Positions 37,664 to 47,913 of a stretch of DNA of 64,000 nucleotides are shown here, in pieces. Below the pieces are notes generated by a model. It was not told where the DNA came from, made no database searches, and saw only the letters and a program-made list of their open reading frames with translations. Position numbers and translations under genes: made by a program. How positions within the stretch are numbered: the stretch's first letter is position 1; each line of letters begins with the position of its first letter. The DNA comes from Muribaculaceae bacterium (GTDB taxonomy: Bacteria > Bacteroidota > Bacteroidia > Bacteroidales > Muribaculaceae), in NCBI GenBank assembly GCA_022510405.1, contig JAFLTP010000011.1:32075-96074 (forward strand). The letters are read 5' to 3'.

Positions 37664-39360
37664 TGGAAGATACAGGAAAAGAATTCTGTTCTGTCTTATT
37701 TAATGTGCTATTACAGCATGGAGTTAGGAATGTTGTTTGCTCTCCGGGATCAAGAAATACCCCTTTACTTATAGCGGCCGCCTCACGAGTATCAATGAAA
37801 AAATATTTCGCAATAGATGAACGTTCTGCGGCTTTTCTTGGTTTAGGATTGGCAATGGTAAAACAGGAACCTGTCGCTTTGATTTGTACTTCAGGCACCG
37901 CACTTTTGAATTATGCACCGGCTGTTGCAGAGGCGTATTATCAAGGATTACCTTTGATTGTAGTGTCTGCAGATCGTCCTATTCAATGGATAGACCAGGA
38001 TGATTCCCAAACACTTAGACAAGACAATGCCTTGTGCAACTATGTAAAAAATAGTTATACAATACCGGCTTTAGGAGAAGACAACGATGAAATGACATGG
38101 TATGTAAACCGTATAACCAATGATGCTGTATTAGAGGCATGTGGTGGTAAACCAGGTCCTGTACATATCAACATTCATCTTTCAGAACCTTTGAATATAA
38201 AGAAAGAGAAAAAAGAAAGTAAACCAAGGATAATAAACGAATTTAAGGGTGATTCAATTGCCAACAAGGAAATAATTAGCAGTTTGGCTTGTAAAATTTC
38301 AAATTCAAAAGTTTTATTGGTTGTTGGTTTTGGTCTACCTGACTCTTATCTTCAGAAATCTTTATCGGATTTTTCAAAGTTCCCTAATATTGCAGTAATG
38401 GCTGAAACAATCTCCAATCTTCATTTCAAAACTGAAGACTATAGCGTGGATACAGTTTTAACAGCCTTTAATATTGAAGAACTCGAAAAGATTTCACCTG
38501 ATATAATCATTTCTCTTGGCGGATCACTTATATCCCGTAAACTAAAAGAATATCTCAGAAGAATTAAAGATAAATGTGAACATTGGTCAGTAGGTTATTT
38601 CCATACCACTTCTGATCCTTTTATGTCTCTTTCTTTAAAGATTGAGGTTGAACCATCCCGTTTTTTCAGGAACCTGTCTAAATCTTTAAATAAAATAAAG
38701 ATTGCAGAAAATGTTATTAATTATAAAAAATGGTGGACTGAGAAGAGAGCTGAAGCAATTGAAAAGAAAAATAATTTCATTGCTCACTCAGATTGGTCAG
38801 AATTAAAGGCATTTAATTTATTATTGAATAAAATCCCAACTGATTATAATTTATTTTTCTCAAATGGAACTCCTATAAGATATGCTCAAATAATTAAATA
38901 TCGCTTACCTCACGCAAGTTATTGCAACAGAGGAGTTTCAGGTATAGATGGAACTCTTTCAACCGCAATAGGTGCCAGTTTGGCTTATAAAGGTAATACC
39001 ATTCTAATATCCGGTGATTTATCTTTGGCATACGATGTAGGAGCTTTGGGAATTAAAGAAATTCCACAAAGATTTAAAATAATTGTTATTGACAATCAAG
39101 GTGGAGGTATCTTTAGATTTATTCCTTCAACTTCAGAATTAAAAGAAAGAGAGGAATATCTCTGCCAACCACCCCTTCTTCCCTTAAAAGATTTGGCACA
39201 TGGTTACGGGTGGAACTATTCTGAAGCTTCTGATGAGAAGTCTCTATCTAATGCCATCAGTGAGTTTCTTAAATCCTCGAATAAAGCAATATTAAAGATA
39301 TCTTGTGATGGTGAAAATAGTGCCCGAACACTCAAAGAATATATGAAATTAAAAGTTTAA
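37663..39360 (+). CDS. menD: 2-succinyl-5-enolpyruvyl-6-hydroxy-3-cyclohexene-1-carboxylate synthase
   Basis: A 565-aa thiamine-diphosphate enzyme joining isochorismate and 2-oxoglutarate in menaquinone synthesis. It has VCSPGSRNTPLLIAA and the pyrimidine-side Glu region FAIDERSAAF (about 45-54). The ThDP-Mg2+ motif begins with ISGDLSLAYD (about 445-454) and ends in DNQGGGIFRF. It is coupled to fmt. menF, which often precedes menD, is not here. An AAAAGTTT/AAACTTTT palindrome (39351-39366) spans the stop codon. Confidence 0.95.
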   Translation: MEDTGKEFCSVLFNVLLQHGVRNVVCSPGSRNTPLLIAAASRVSMKKYFAIDERSAAFLGLGLAMVKQEPVALICTSGTALLNYAPAVAEAYYQGLPLIVVSADRPIQWIDQDDSQTLRQDNALCNYVKNSYTIPALGEDNDEMTWYVNRITNDAVLEACGGKPGPVHINIHLSEPLNIKKEKKESKPRIINEFKGDSIANKEIISSLACKISNSKVLLVVGFGLPDSYLQKSLSDFSKFPNIAVMAETISNLHFKTEDYSVDTVLTAFNIEELEKISPDIIISLGGSLISRKLKEYLRRIKDKCEHWSVGYFHTTSDPFMSLSLKIEVEPSRFFRNLSKSLNKIKIAENVINYKKWWTEKRAEAIEKKNNFIAHSDWSELKAFNLLLNKIPTDYNLFFSNGTPIRYAQIIKYRLPHASYCNRGVSGIDGTLSTAIGASLAYKGNTILISGDLSLAYDVGALGIKEIPQRFKIIVIDNQGGGIFRFIPSTSELKEREEYLCQPPLLPLKDLAHGYGWNYSEASDEKSLSNAISEFLKSSNKAILKISCDGENSARTLKEYMKLKV

Positions 39361-39432
39361 ACTTTTATCTATTTTTCAATCATTCAACTTAAAACTTACT
39401 AATCATAACAACACATAATAAACTCAAAGTCC

Positions 39433-40248
39433 ATGCGAAACTGGAAGACAATAAAAAAATATACCGACATTCTTTTTGAAGAATTCGAAGGAGTCGCAAA
39501 AATCACAATCAACCGTCCGGAAGTCTACAATGCGTTCCGACCTTTAACCAATATGGAAATGCTTGATGCATTTAAAATATGCCGGGAAAGAGAAGATATT
39601 AGAGTAATAGTGTTGACCGGAACCGGAGATAAAGCATTCTGCAGTGGTGGTGACCAAAATGTGAAAGGAAGAGGCGGTTACGTAGGAGATGACGGAATTC
39701 CACGGCTTAATGTGCTTGATCTTCATAATGCTATCCGATCAATACCCAAACCTGTTATCGCCATGGTAAATGGTTATTCAATTGGTGGAGGAAATGTATT
39801 GAATGTGATTTGTGATTTATCAATTGCATCAGAAAATGCAAGGTTTGGTCAGACAGGCCCCAAAGTGGGAAGTTTTGATGCCGGTTTCGGCTCTTCCTAT
39901 CTTGCAAGGTGTGTGGGGCAGAAGAAAGCTCGTGAAATCTGGTTTCTATGCCGACAGTATTCAGCCCAAGAAGCCTTAGATATGGGAATGATAAACAAGG
40001 TTGTTCCTTTTGACAAACTTGAGGATGAAGTGGTGGAATGGTGTAATGTCATAAAACAGCGTTCTCCTTTGGCTATAAGAATGATTAAAAGAGGGCTAAA
40101 TGCTGAATTAGATGGCCAAAGAGGATTAATGGAATTTGCCGGGGATGCCACTCTGATGTATTATCTTATGGATGAGGCACAAGAAGGAAAGAATGCCTTC
40201 CTTGAAAAGAGAGATCCGGATTTCGACCAATTCCCTAAATTCCCTTGA
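39433..40248 (+). CDS. menB: 1,4-dihydroxy-2-naphthoyl-CoA synthase
   Basis: A 271-aa crotonase-fold enzyme that closes the naphthoate ring from O-succinylbenzoyl-CoA. It shows the oxyanion-hole motifs FCSGGDQNV and NGYSIGGGN, and the MenB-type [20 protein letters not shown] (about 139-158). The presence of Gly-Asp in GSFDAG is typical of the MenB branch that uses bicarbonate or an Asp as base. It is separated from menD by 72 bp without a terminator and is followed by menC with an overlap. Confidence 0.96.
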   Translation: MRNWKTIKKYTDILFEEFEGVAKITINRPEVYNAFRPLTNMEMLDAFKICREREDIRVIVLTGTGDKAFCSGGDQNVKGRGGYVGDDGIPRLNVLDLHNAIRSIPKPVIAMVNGYSIGGGNVLNVICDLSIASENARFGQTGPKVGSFDAGFGSSYLARCVGQKKAREIWFLCRQYSAQEALDMGMINKVVPFDKLEDEVVEWCNVIKQRSPLAIRMIKRGLNAELDGQRGLMEFAGDATLMYYLMDEAQEGKNAFLEKRDPDFDQFPKFP

Positions 40249-40250
40249 AA

Positions 40251-41309
40251 ATGCGTCTTGAATTCGCTCCTTATTTACTTCAATTCAAAGAACCAAGCGG
40301 AACATCCCGGGGAGTTCTTACTGAAAAGCCAACTTTTTTTATCAAGATATATGATGAAAGCGATCCCTCCCATTTTGGTATAGGGGAAGCTGCAGTTTTT
40401 CCGGGGCTTTCCCCTGAAGCCGATGGGACCTACGTCTGGAAATTAACCGAACTGCTTGCAAATGTTGCCATTGGAAAAGAAACAGATTTAAGTTTCCATT
40501 CATCAATTCAATTTGGATTGGAGCAGGCAATATATGATTTCTCGAATGGTTGTAAAGGTATCTATTTCCCATCTTCTTTTACAGAAGGGAGTAAATCTAT
40601 TGAGATAAACGGCTTGATATGGATGGGTGACTTTGATAAAATGGTTGAAAGAATAGAAACCAAAATTAAAGATGGTTTTAAATGTATCAAATTAAAAATA
40701 GGAGCCATTGATTGGGATAAGGAACTTGAAATGATCAGGATTATCCGAAATCATTATAATCAAAACGAACTTATGATTCGTGTTGATGCCAACGGAGGTT
40801 TTAATTTCACTGATTGCTTTAAAAAACTGGAAAAACTTGCTAATCTTGAAGTCCATAGTATCGAACAACCCATTAAGCCGGGAAATCCGAAACAAATGGC
40901 TGAATTGTGCCACCACTCTCCTATTTCGATCGCTTTGGATGAAGAATTGATCGGTAAAGCTTCTAATGAAGAACGGATAAAACTCCTTGAGAAAATAAAT
41001 CCTCAATACATTATACTGAAACCTGCTCTATGCGGAGGTTTTTCTGGTGCATCCATTTGGATTGAGGAAGCTGAAAAACGAAATATAGGATGGTGGATCA
41101 CTTCTGCTTTAGAATCAAATGTAGGGCTTAATGCAATTGCTCAGTTCACTGCGGCTGTAAATGCTAAAGGTCCTCAGGGTTTGGGAACAGGTAGTCTTTT
41201 CACAAATAATTTTGAAACGCCGGTTGTATTAACATATGATCAGCTTTCTTTTAATACGGAGAACCCTTTTAATTATTCCCAATTCTCCAATCTCAAATGG
41301 CATAGATAA
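40251..41309 (+). CDS. menC: o-succinylbenzoate synthase
   Basis: An enolase-superfamily enzyme (353 aa) that dehydrates SHCHC to o-succinylbenzoate. The catalytic Lys pair is in CIKLKIG (about residue 146), and the metal ligands are in RVDANGGF, SIEQP and ALDEEL. The distal Lys is in ILKPALCGG. The ATG at 40251 lies 2 bp after the menB stop; a TTG at 40245 is in frame but less likely. Confidence 0.94.
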   Translation: MRLEFAPYLLQFKEPSGTSRGVLTEKPTFFIKIYDESDPSHFGIGEAAVFPGLSPEADGTYVWKLTELLANVAIGKETDLSFHSSIQFGLEQAIYDFSNGCKGIYFPSSFTEGSKSIEINGLIWMGDFDKMVERIETKIKDGFKCIKLKIGAIDWDKELEMIRIIRNHYNQNELMIRVDANGGFNFTDCFKKLEKLANLEVHSIEQPIKPGNPKQMAELCHHSPISIALDEELIGKASNEERIKLLEKINPQYIILKPALCGGFSGASIWIEEAEKRNIGWWITSALESNVGLNAIAQFTAAVNAKGPQGLGTGSLFTNNFETPVVLTYDQLSFNTENPFNYSQFSNLKWHR

Positions 41310-41311
41310 AA

Positions 41312-42292
41312 ATGGAATTTAAAGAGTTTTTGGAAGAATGGAATAATGATGAAAATTTTATAAGAGCCCATACATCGGGTTCTACAGGTTGCCCTAAAGA
41401 AATTTTACTCCCTAAATATTTTGTAAAGGAATCAGCAAAAAGAACTAACGAATACTTTGGGATCAGGAAGAATAGTTGGCTTCACTCATGTGTGGCAGCG
41501 GATTTCATTGGTGGAAAAATGATGGCTGTAAGGGCAGAAATTGCTCGTGCAATCTTTACTTACGAAAAACCAACAAATAAACCTCTCCAAAATTTGACAC
41601 ATGGTACTGAAATCGATTTGATAGCAGTGGTGCCATCCCAAGTTCCCTTCATTATTGAGAATAAAGATGTTCTTCCTAAAATTAGAAATTTATTGGTCGG
41701 TGGTTCTCCCATTCATCCGCAACTAAGAAAAAAAATAGTTGAAAGTGGTATTAACGCATATGAAAGTTATGGGATGACAGAAACAGCATCCCATATAGCA
41801 TTAAGAAAAATCTTGGATGAAGAAACGCCTTTTAAATTGTTACCCAATATATCAATTACTTATGATAAAGATAATTGTTTGGTTATCAATTTTGAAGACA
41901 AAACTGAAATATATACCAACGATATTGTGGAGTTGGTTTCAAACACAGAATTTTTTATAAGAGGACGTAGAGATCATATAATAATAACGGGTGGAAGAAA
42001 AGTCAATCCTGTCGAAATAGAATCACGTATTTCACACCTTCTAAACCAACCTTTTCTTATTACAGGAGTGCCTGACGAAAAATGGGGTGAAAAAGTAATT
42101 ATGATGATTGAAGGACATAATAAAGATAATAATCTAAGAAAAAATTTAAATGATATTTTGGAAAAATGGCAAGTACCTAAAGATATTTTTCATGTCCCAA
42201 CCTTACCGAGAACTGCTAATGGAAAATTGATGAGAATTAAAGATCTCTCATTTCTTTCTTCCTTTGATCCCGATAATAATCTCTCTTCTTAA
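41312..42292 (+). CDS. menE: o-succinylbenzoate--CoA ligase (short form)
   Basis: A 326-aa AMP-forming ligase that activates o-succinylbenzoate. It carries the ATP loop TSGSTGCPKEI almost at the start (about residue 21), then YGMTETASHIA, the hinge GRRDHIIITGGRKV and the catalytic Lys motif RTANGKLMR. E. coli-type MenE has more than 100 residues before the ATP loop, so this protein lacks most of the N-terminal subdomain. Short MenE proteins are usual in Bacteroidales, so it is probably active. It begins 2 bp after menC and ends the men run. Confidence 0.9.
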   Translation: MEFKEFLEEWNNDENFIRAHTSGSTGCPKEILLPKYFVKESAKRTNEYFGIRKNSWLHSCVAADFIGGKMMAVRAEIARAIFTYEKPTNKPLQNLTHGTEIDLIAVVPSQVPFIIENKDVLPKIRNLLVGGSPIHPQLRKKIVESGINAYESYGMTETASHIALRKILDEETPFKLLPNISITYDKDNCLVINFEDKTEIYTNDIVELVSNTEFFIRGRRDHIIITGGRKVNPVEIESRISHLLNQPFLITGVPDEKWGEKVIMMIEGHNKDNNLRKNLNDILEKWQVPKDIFHVPTLPRTANGKLMRIKDLSFLSSFDPDNNLSS

Positions 42293-42449
42293 GTGCAAAA
42301 TAAGCAAGTGTTATTACAGTAATTTCTGCTATCAATGTTATCCAAAATCTCAAATTCTGTCCCTCTTTCAATAAATCAAGACCGAAATAAAAAGTCATAA
42401 AGATAGCATATAAAGCCAGTAAACAAGTGATAATCTGATATTTTTTCAT
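42237..42449 (-). CDS. small membrane protein
   Basis: A 70-aa protein with two hydrophobic helices (residues about 5-24 and 34-53) and a basic tail (KKRDYYRDQRKKE). Its ATG overlaps the stop of the exonuclease gene as ATGA, supporting real expression. Its 3' end runs 56 bp into menE on the opposite strand. I recognise no family. Confidence 0.65.
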   Translation of the reverse strand: MKKYQIITCLLALYAIFMTFYFGLDLLKEGQNLRFWITLIAEITVITLAYFALKKRDYYRDQRKKEMRDL

Positions 42450-43114
42450 TGTTCTGTTTTATTTTCAATTGGTTCAGGATCAGGAGGTAGTGTGAGATAA
42501 GGAGATTTGGAGGCATCAAAATTGCCTTCTTTTAGATATTTATAAATACTTATACAAGCATAAGCATCCAATGCCGCATAACTTTTTTGTGCCTCTGTTA
42601 AGACCGGTATCTCCCAATTAGAGAGTCTTTGACTTTTGGAAACTCTTTTTCCAAAAAGTATAGCATATAATCGTGATAATGAATTATCCGCTATCTTATA
42701 ATCTTTTACAAAATTTTGAAGATCGATGAAGCCTTGTGGTACTATATCATTTACTTTTCGAAGATTATGGAAATCATCTCTTATAGATAAACCAACTTTC
42801 AAAATATTTGGATCCTCGAACACTTTCATTAGCTCTTCAGGATAACCTATTAAATTTGTCCTGAACAAATAACATCTTCGAGGAGTGCATAACTGTATCA
42901 AGGCTACATTGAAACTTTGGCCTCTTTTAAAGCTTGGACGTGTTTCTGTATCGAAACCGATGACATCGGCAGTGAGTAAATCTTCTACTGCCGATGCCAC
43001 TTTTTCCGGTGAATCGATAACTATAATTTCTCCCTGAAAGGTTTCTGCAGGAAGAGTTGCAAGTTCATCCTTGCTGATTGTAATGATGGCTTTGTCGAAA
43101 TTTTCTGGATTCAT
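42446..43114 (-). CDS. 3'-5' exonuclease of the DnaQ/RNase D-like type
   Basis: A roughly 222-aa DEDD-type exonuclease. The three exo motifs are IGFDTETRP, LSIRDDFHNLRK and YAALDAYACI, giving the DEDDy set with Tyr. It has no HRDC domain, unlike true RNase D, so its RNA or DNA substrate is open. I chose the ATG at 43114 because GGAG lies 6 bp upstream; a start at 43159 would overlap glyA. Confidence 0.9.
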   Translation of the reverse strand: MNPENFDKAIITISKDELATLPAETFQGEIIVIDSPEKVASAVEDLLTADVIGFDTETRPSFKRGQSFNVALIQLCTPRRCYLFRTNLIGYPEELMKVFEDPNILKVGLSIRDDFHNLRKVNDIVPQGFIDLQNFVKDYKIADNSLSRLYAILFGKRVSKSQRLSNWEIPVLTEAQKSYAALDAYACISIYKYLKEGNFDASKSPYLTLPPDPEPIENKTEQ

Positions 43115-43148
43115 TTGTTTCTCTCCGATGATTATTCCGACATTATCA

Positions 43149-44429
43149 TCACCAAGCAAACATCGGATAATCGTTCATCATTTCATTGACTTCTCCTCTC
43201 ACCTTAACAATAACTTCAGGCTCGTCGGCATGAGTCAAAACTTCATCTATCAAATCCGCTATCTTTTCCATAAGTTCTTCTTTGGCACCGCGTGTCGTGA
43301 TGGCGGCTGTGCCAAATCTTAGACCTGATGTTAAGAACGGACTTCTGCTATCATATGGAACCATATTCTTGTTGGCGGTTATATCAGCCTCCACAAGTAC
43401 TCTTTCAGCCTTTTTTCCACTCATGTCAGGGAACTTAGGACGAAGGTCCACTAACATGGAGTGGTTGTCGGTTCCATCTGATATTATTTTGTATCCTTTA
43501 TTTATTAACGCATTTGCAAGCGCTTTAGCGTTCTTTTGAACCTGAATAGCATATTCTTTCCATTCCGGTTGAAGGGCTTCTCCGAAGGCAACTGCTTTGG
43601 CTGCAATTACATGTTCCAGTGGACCGCCTTGTACTCCGGGGAAAACTGCAGAATCCAACAAGGCCGACATTTTCTTGATTTCTCCTTTAGGTGTTTTCTT
43701 TCCCCAAGGGTTGTCAAAATCTTTTCCCATAAGGATCATGCCTCCACGAGGACCACGAAGAGTCTTATGAGTAGTAGTAGTGACGATATGTGCATGTTTC
43801 AAAGGATTTTCAAGAAGTCCTGCTGCTATTAGTCCGGCCGGATGAGCCATATCCACCATAAAGATAGCTCCGATTTCATCGGCAAGTTTTCTAATTCTTG
43901 CATAATCCCATTCACGGCTATAAGCACTGGCACCGGCAATGATCAATTTAGGCTTATGTTCACGTGCTTTTTGCTCCATTTCCTCATAGTTCACTCTGCC
44001 TGTTTCAGAATCCACAGAATAACTTATCGGATTGAAATGAAGTCCGGAAAAATTAACAGGACTGCCATGGCTAAGGTGACCTCCATGACTTAGATCCATT
44101 CCTAAGAATGTGTCTCCCGGTTGTAAGCAAGCCATGAACACTGCCATATTGGCCTGAGCACCGCTATGGGGTTGAACGTTTACCCATTCGGCATCAAAAA
44201 GTTTTTTAGCACGGTCAATGGCAAGATTCTCTGCCTCATCCACAACCTCGCATCCTCCATAATAACGGTGGCCGGGATAACCTTCCGCATATTTATTTGT
44301 AAGACAGGAGCCCATTGCTCTCATAACTTCATCGCTTACGAAATTTTCACTTGCGATAAGTTCGATTCCTCTTCTTTGACGAAGGTGTTCCCTGTCGATT
44401 ATATCAAAAACTTCATTGTCTCTTTTCAT
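43149..44429 (-). CDS. glyA: serine hydroxymethyltransferase
   Basis: A 426-aa PLP enzyme interconverting serine and glycine while charging tetrahydrofolate with one-carbon units. The N-terminal region has [10 protein letters not shown] and [10 protein letters not shown], and the PLP Lys is in [15 protein letters not shown] (near residue 229). The upstream 90 bp hold no clear promoter. The exonuclease and small membrane gene follow closely and could be co-transcribed. Confidence 0.97.
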   Translation of the reverse strand: MKRDNEVFDIIDREHLRQRRGIELIASENFVSDEVMRAMGSCLTNKYAEGYPGHRYYGGCEVVDEAENLAIDRAKKLFDAEWVNVQPHSGAQANMAVFMACLQPGDTFLGMDLSHGGHLSHGSPVNFSGLHFNPISYSVDSETGRVNYEEMEQKAREHKPKLIIAGASAYSREWDYARIRKLADEIGAIFMVDMAHPAGLIAAGLLENPLKHAHIVTTTTHKTLRGPRGGMILMGKDFDNPWGKKTPKGEIKKMSALLDSAVFPGVQGGPLEHVIAAKAVAFGEALQPEWKEYAIQVQKNAKALANALINKGYKIISDGTDNHSMLVDLRPKFPDMSGKKAERVLVEADITANKNMVPYDSRSPFLTSGLRFGTAAITTRGAKEELMEKIADLIDEVLTHADEPEVIVKVRGEVNEMMNDYPMFAW

Positions 44430-44519
44430 GTTTTCTATTTAAGGAATTATTTTTTATTAATATTCTTTACTCTAACTCTAAACCCCTATTCCTTATAACT
44501 CATCCCTTTTTTACCTTTT

Positions 44520-45812
44520 CTATCCTCCGAAGTTATCATAGTGAATGGATTCAGGTTCCACTCCCAAATTATAAAGCATATTGTTCACAGCATTGCTCAT
44601 CGGACCCGGTCCACACATATAATACTCGATATCTTCCGGATTTTCATGATCTTTCAAATATTTTTCATACATCACCTGGTGAACGAAACCGGGGGTATAT
44701 TCAACGCCAGCGGAATCTGCAGCTGGATCAGGACGGTCAAGTGCAAGATAGAACTTAAAATTGGGGAATTCTTTCTCAAGTGCCAAGAAATCTTCAAGGT
44801 AAAATACTTCATTCAATGCCCTGGCACCATAGAAATAACTCATCTTTCTGTCAGTGCAATGTCTTGTTTTGGTCATCCACATTATCTGTGCTCGTAATGG
44901 AGCCATACCGGCTCCTCCTCCAACCCAAATCATCTCTGCTTTAGAATTGATTATGGGATGGAAATCTCCATAGGGTCCACTCATCAAAACTTTATCTCCC
45001 GGTTTTAATGAGAAAATATAAGAGGATGCTATTCCCGGCGGCACATCCATAAAACCAACCTGAGGTTTCGGTTTAAACGGAGGAGTGGCTATCCTCACTG
45101 TCAACATAAACCTATCCCCTTCTTCAGGATAGTTGGCCATTGAATAAGCCCTCACTGTTTCCTCTGTATTCTTGGCTTTGAGGCCAAATAGTCCGAAGTT
45201 TTCCCATACCGGTAAATATTCTGCTCCAATAAGATCTTTATCAATATCTTTGTTATAATCAATTTCATACTTAGGAATCCTGATCTGGGAGTAAGAACCT
45301 GGTATAAAATTCATATGTGCACCCTCAGGAAGTTGAACTATAAATTCCTTCATGAAGGTTGCTACATTCTTATTGGAAATCACTTCGCATTCATATTCCT
45401 TTACATCCAAAGCCGCTTCGTCTATTTCAATATGAAGGTCGTTTTTAACTTTCACTTGGCAACCCAACCTCCAGTGGTCCTTGATTTGCTTACGGGTGAA
45501 ATGCACGGCCTCGGTAGGGAGCATATCTCCTCCTCCTTCAGTGACCTGTAGTTTACACTGTCCGCAACTTCCTTTGCCTCCGCATGCTGAAGAAAGATGC
45601 ACTCCTCCTTCTGCAAGGGTAGCCAAAAGAGTTTTCCCTGCTTGTGCCGGAAGTTCTTTTTTACCTCCGTTTATGGTTATCATCACATCACCGCCTGCAA
45701 CCAGAAATTTCTTTGCAAGCAACAGAATTATGACAAGCACTATTACAATAGAAAGGAAAATTAGAGCAGCCACAACCACCCCATTCCAATGAACCATATT
45801 CAATATAGTCAT
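44520..45812 (-). CDS. nqrF: Na+-translocating NADH:quinone reductase subunit F
   Basis: A 430-aa subunit that accepts hydride from NADH. An N-terminal membrane helix is followed by a 2Fe-2S ferredoxin domain with Cys in SACGGKGSCGQC and RLGCQ. The reductase part shows the FAD motif RAYSMANYP and the NADH-side GGGAGMAPLRAQ and MCGPGPMSN. It is the last gene of nqrABCDEF and follows nqrE by 6 bp. Confidence 0.97.
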   Translation of the reverse strand: MTILNMVHWNGVVVAALIFLSIVIVLVIILLLAKKFLVAGGDVMITINGGKKELPAQAGKTLLATLAEGGVHLSSACGGKGSCGQCKLQVTEGGGDMLPTEAVHFTRKQIKDHWRLGCQVKVKNDLHIEIDEAALDVKEYECEVISNKNVATFMKEFIVQLPEGAHMNFIPGSYSQIRIPKYEIDYNKDIDKDLIGAEYLPVWENFGLFGLKAKNTEETVRAYSMANYPEEGDRFMLTVRIATPPFKPKPQVGFMDVPPGIASSYIFSLKPGDKVLMSGPYGDFHPIINSKAEMIWVGGGAGMAPLRAQIMWMTKTRHCTDRKMSYFYGARALNEVFYLEDFLALEKEFPNFKFYLALDRPDPAADSAGVEYTPGFVHQVMYEKYLKDHENPEDIEYYMCGPGPMSNAVNNMLYNLGVEPESIHYDNFGG

Positions 45813-45818
45813 AGCTTT

Positions 45819-46433
45819 CTAAATTTTAATTCCAAGGAAACTCATGAAGGCTATTCCCATGAGGCCCGTTATTATAAATGTGATTCCAATACCTCTCAAT
45901 GGTGCCGGTATTTTACTATAGGCCAATCTCTCCCTGATAGCAGCCAAACATGTTATGGCCAACAACCATCCAACACCAGAGCCGGCCCCATAAACTGTAG
46001 CGGTCCACGGATTTGGAAAATCTCTCTGTTGCATAAACAATACTGCTCCTAATATAGCACAGTTCACTGCTATTAACGGAAGGAATATACCTAATGAAGC
46101 ATATAAAGATGGCGAATATTTTTCTATCACCATTTCAACTATTTGAACAAGCGCTGCAATAACTGATATAAACATTATCAATCCTAAGAAACTTAGGTCT
46201 GCATCTTGATAATGTTCTCCCAACCAAGATAATGCTCCGGGAATTAAAATGTATTGATTTATACACCAAGTGACCGGTAATGCTATAATTAAAACGAAAC
46301 TTACTGCAATACCCAATCCAAATGAGGTTTTTACATTCTTTGATACTGCCAGAAAGGAACACATGCCCAAAAAATAGGCGAATATCATATTGTCGACAAA
46401 TATCGACCGAATGAAAATATTTAGATTTTCCAT
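45819..46433 (-). CDS. nqrE: Na+-translocating NADH:quinone reductase subunit E
   Basis: A 204-aa subunit with six membrane helices. Together with NqrD it holds the intramembrane iron centre; the expected cysteines are present (Cys25 in LGMCSFLAV, and NCAILGA near 120). It is homologous to RnfA, but the surrounding full nqr set makes this NqrE. Confidence 0.97.
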   Translation of the reverse strand: MENLNIFIRSIFVDNMIFAYFLGMCSFLAVSKNVKTSFGLGIAVSFVLIIALPVTWCINQYILIPGALSWLGEHYQDADLSFLGLIMFISVIAALVQIVEMVIEKYSPSLYASLGIFLPLIAVNCAILGAVLFMQQRDFPNPWTATVYGAGSGVGWLLAITCLAAIRERLAYSKIPAPLRGIGITFIITGLMGIAFMSFLGIKI

Positions 46434-46453
46434 AATATCCTTTCCTTTGGTTT

Positions 46454-47077
46454 TTATTTTTCTTGAAGATCCTTATTCTTCGCTCTGTGAACCCATATGA
46501 TACATGCTACCGTTATCAAAGCCATCGGAGGCAATATCATCATTCCGTTATTTTGATACCCTGCATCATACCACCATTGAGGTATTACCTGATAACCAAA
46601 AATGGATCCACTTCCCAATAATTCACGGATAAACGCCACTATAATAAGAATAATTCCATAACCAAGGGCATTTCCTATTCCGTCCAAGAAGGCCGGCCAA
46701 GGTCTGTTGCTCATTGCAAAAGCTTCAAGCCGACCCATTATTATACAGTTAGTGATTATTAAACCTATAAATACGGATAAAGCCTTGCTTACTTCATAGT
46801 TCCATGCTTTGAGTACCTGATCCACAATAACTACCAATGCCGCCACCACAACAAGTTGTACAATAATTCTTATTGAGTTCGGTATAGTGTTCCTTATAAG
46901 CGAAATTATCACATTGGCAAGTGCAAGTACTGCGGTTACTGAAATAGTCATCACCACAGCCGGTTCAAGTTTTGCTGTGACCGCAAGCGCTGAACATATA
47001 CCAAGCACTTGCACTATAACCGGATTGTCTTTCGACAATGGGTTAACTAACGGTAGCCAAGATTTACTTATTTTCAT
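46454..47077 (-). CDS. nqrD: Na+-translocating NADH:quinone reductase subunit D
   Basis: A 207-aa six-helix membrane subunit. Cys28 in LGICSALAV and the Cys in ITNCIIMGR (near 112) match the residues that bind the iron centre with NqrE. It lies 20 bp before nqrE and 11 bp after nqrC. Confidence 0.97.
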   Translation of the reverse strand: MKISKSWLPLVNPLSKDNPVIVQVLGICSALAVTAKLEPAVVMTISVTAVLALANVIISLIRNTIPNSIRIIVQLVVVAALVVIVDQVLKAWNYEVSKALSVFIGLIITNCIIMGRLEAFAMSNRPWPAFLDGIGNALGYGIILIIVAFIRELLGSGSIFGYQVIPQWWYDAGYQNNGMMILPPMALITVACIIWVHRAKNKDLQEK

Positions 47078-47088
47078 ATTTCTCGGAC

Positions 47089-47901
47089 TTAAAGTTCTTG
47101 TGGTTGTAATTGTAATCCTTTGGCAGAATCGTCTTCTCCGGTGTATCCTTCAGGTATTTCTTTATTTCCTCCTTCATTCAACACCACGGATTCTCCGTCA
47201 GCCAAATTAGAAAAAAACGCGGTGTAAGGCTCAAGAGAATCATAAAGCATTTTTTGAACCCCTTGACTTGTGATGGTGCCTCCACTCACAGCATGTACCC
47301 AGGCTTTTCCTTGTGGTTCCTTTCCTGTTTTTACCACTGCTATGGATGTAAAATCACCATCATTTGCAAAAATATTTTTCCCTTCGAACTGATCTTGAAA
47401 TGCAGGCTTTTCAATTTCAGCACCCAGTCCTGGCGTTTCTCCTTCATGGCTAAAATATGCTCCATAAATGGTGTTGCCATTATTATCAAAAGCTATATAA
47501 CCCCATATTGGGCCCCACAGTCCTGCTCCGTACACTGGTACTATGTATTTTAAACCATTATCCGTGGTGCATTCAAAAACCGGCAACAATCTTTCATACG
47601 CTGGTTTTTTGAATTCAATAGCCACATTGATATCAAATGGATTTTCGGAATTGTCAACTCTGTTGCCCGATGCATCCACCAGGTAACTCGACACAATATG
47701 TTGATCAAATAAAGAAGATACTGATTCACCTTTTTCCGGTGTAAGTCGAGCCGACATAAGAATCTGCTTCTTTGTGTCATTGGCGATATTCTCAAGCTGT
47801 TTAGGACGTAATGCCTGATATACCACTGAAAGAACAACTCCAACGACAGCTACCAACACTACTGAATAAATGATGGTGTATGTATTGCTATTTCTATTCA
47901 T
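47089..47901 (-). CDS. nqrC: Na+-translocating NADH:quinone reductase subunit C
   Basis: A 270-aa subunit with one N-terminal membrane helix and a periplasmic domain carrying covalent FMN. The flavinylation site is the Thr in SGGTITSQGVQ (near residue 208), matching the SGAT-type motif of Vibrio NqrC. The tail after residue 240 is acidic and longer than in Vibrio. No ApbE flavin transferase gene is in the window. Confidence 0.96.
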   Translation of the reverse strand: MNRNSNTYTIIYSVVLVAVVGVVLSVVYQALRPKQLENIANDTKKQILMSARLTPEKGESVSSLFDQHIVSSYLVDASGNRVDNSENPFDINVAIEFKKPAYERLLPVFECTTDNGLKYIVPVYGAGLWGPIWGYIAFDNNGNTIYGAYFSHEGETPGLGAEIEKPAFQDQFEGKNIFANDGDFTSIAVVKTGKEPQGKAWVHAVSGGTITSQGVQKMLYDSLEPYTAFFSNLADGESVVLNEGGNKEIPEGYTGEDDSAKGLQLQPQEL

Positions 47902-47913
47902 CTTCTGTCGTTT

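Noticed and set aside
39351..39366. AAAAGTTTAAACTTTT palindrome as a menD terminator
   Set aside because: It has no GC pairs to stabilise a stem beyond two and no loop, so it is unlikely to end transcription before menB.
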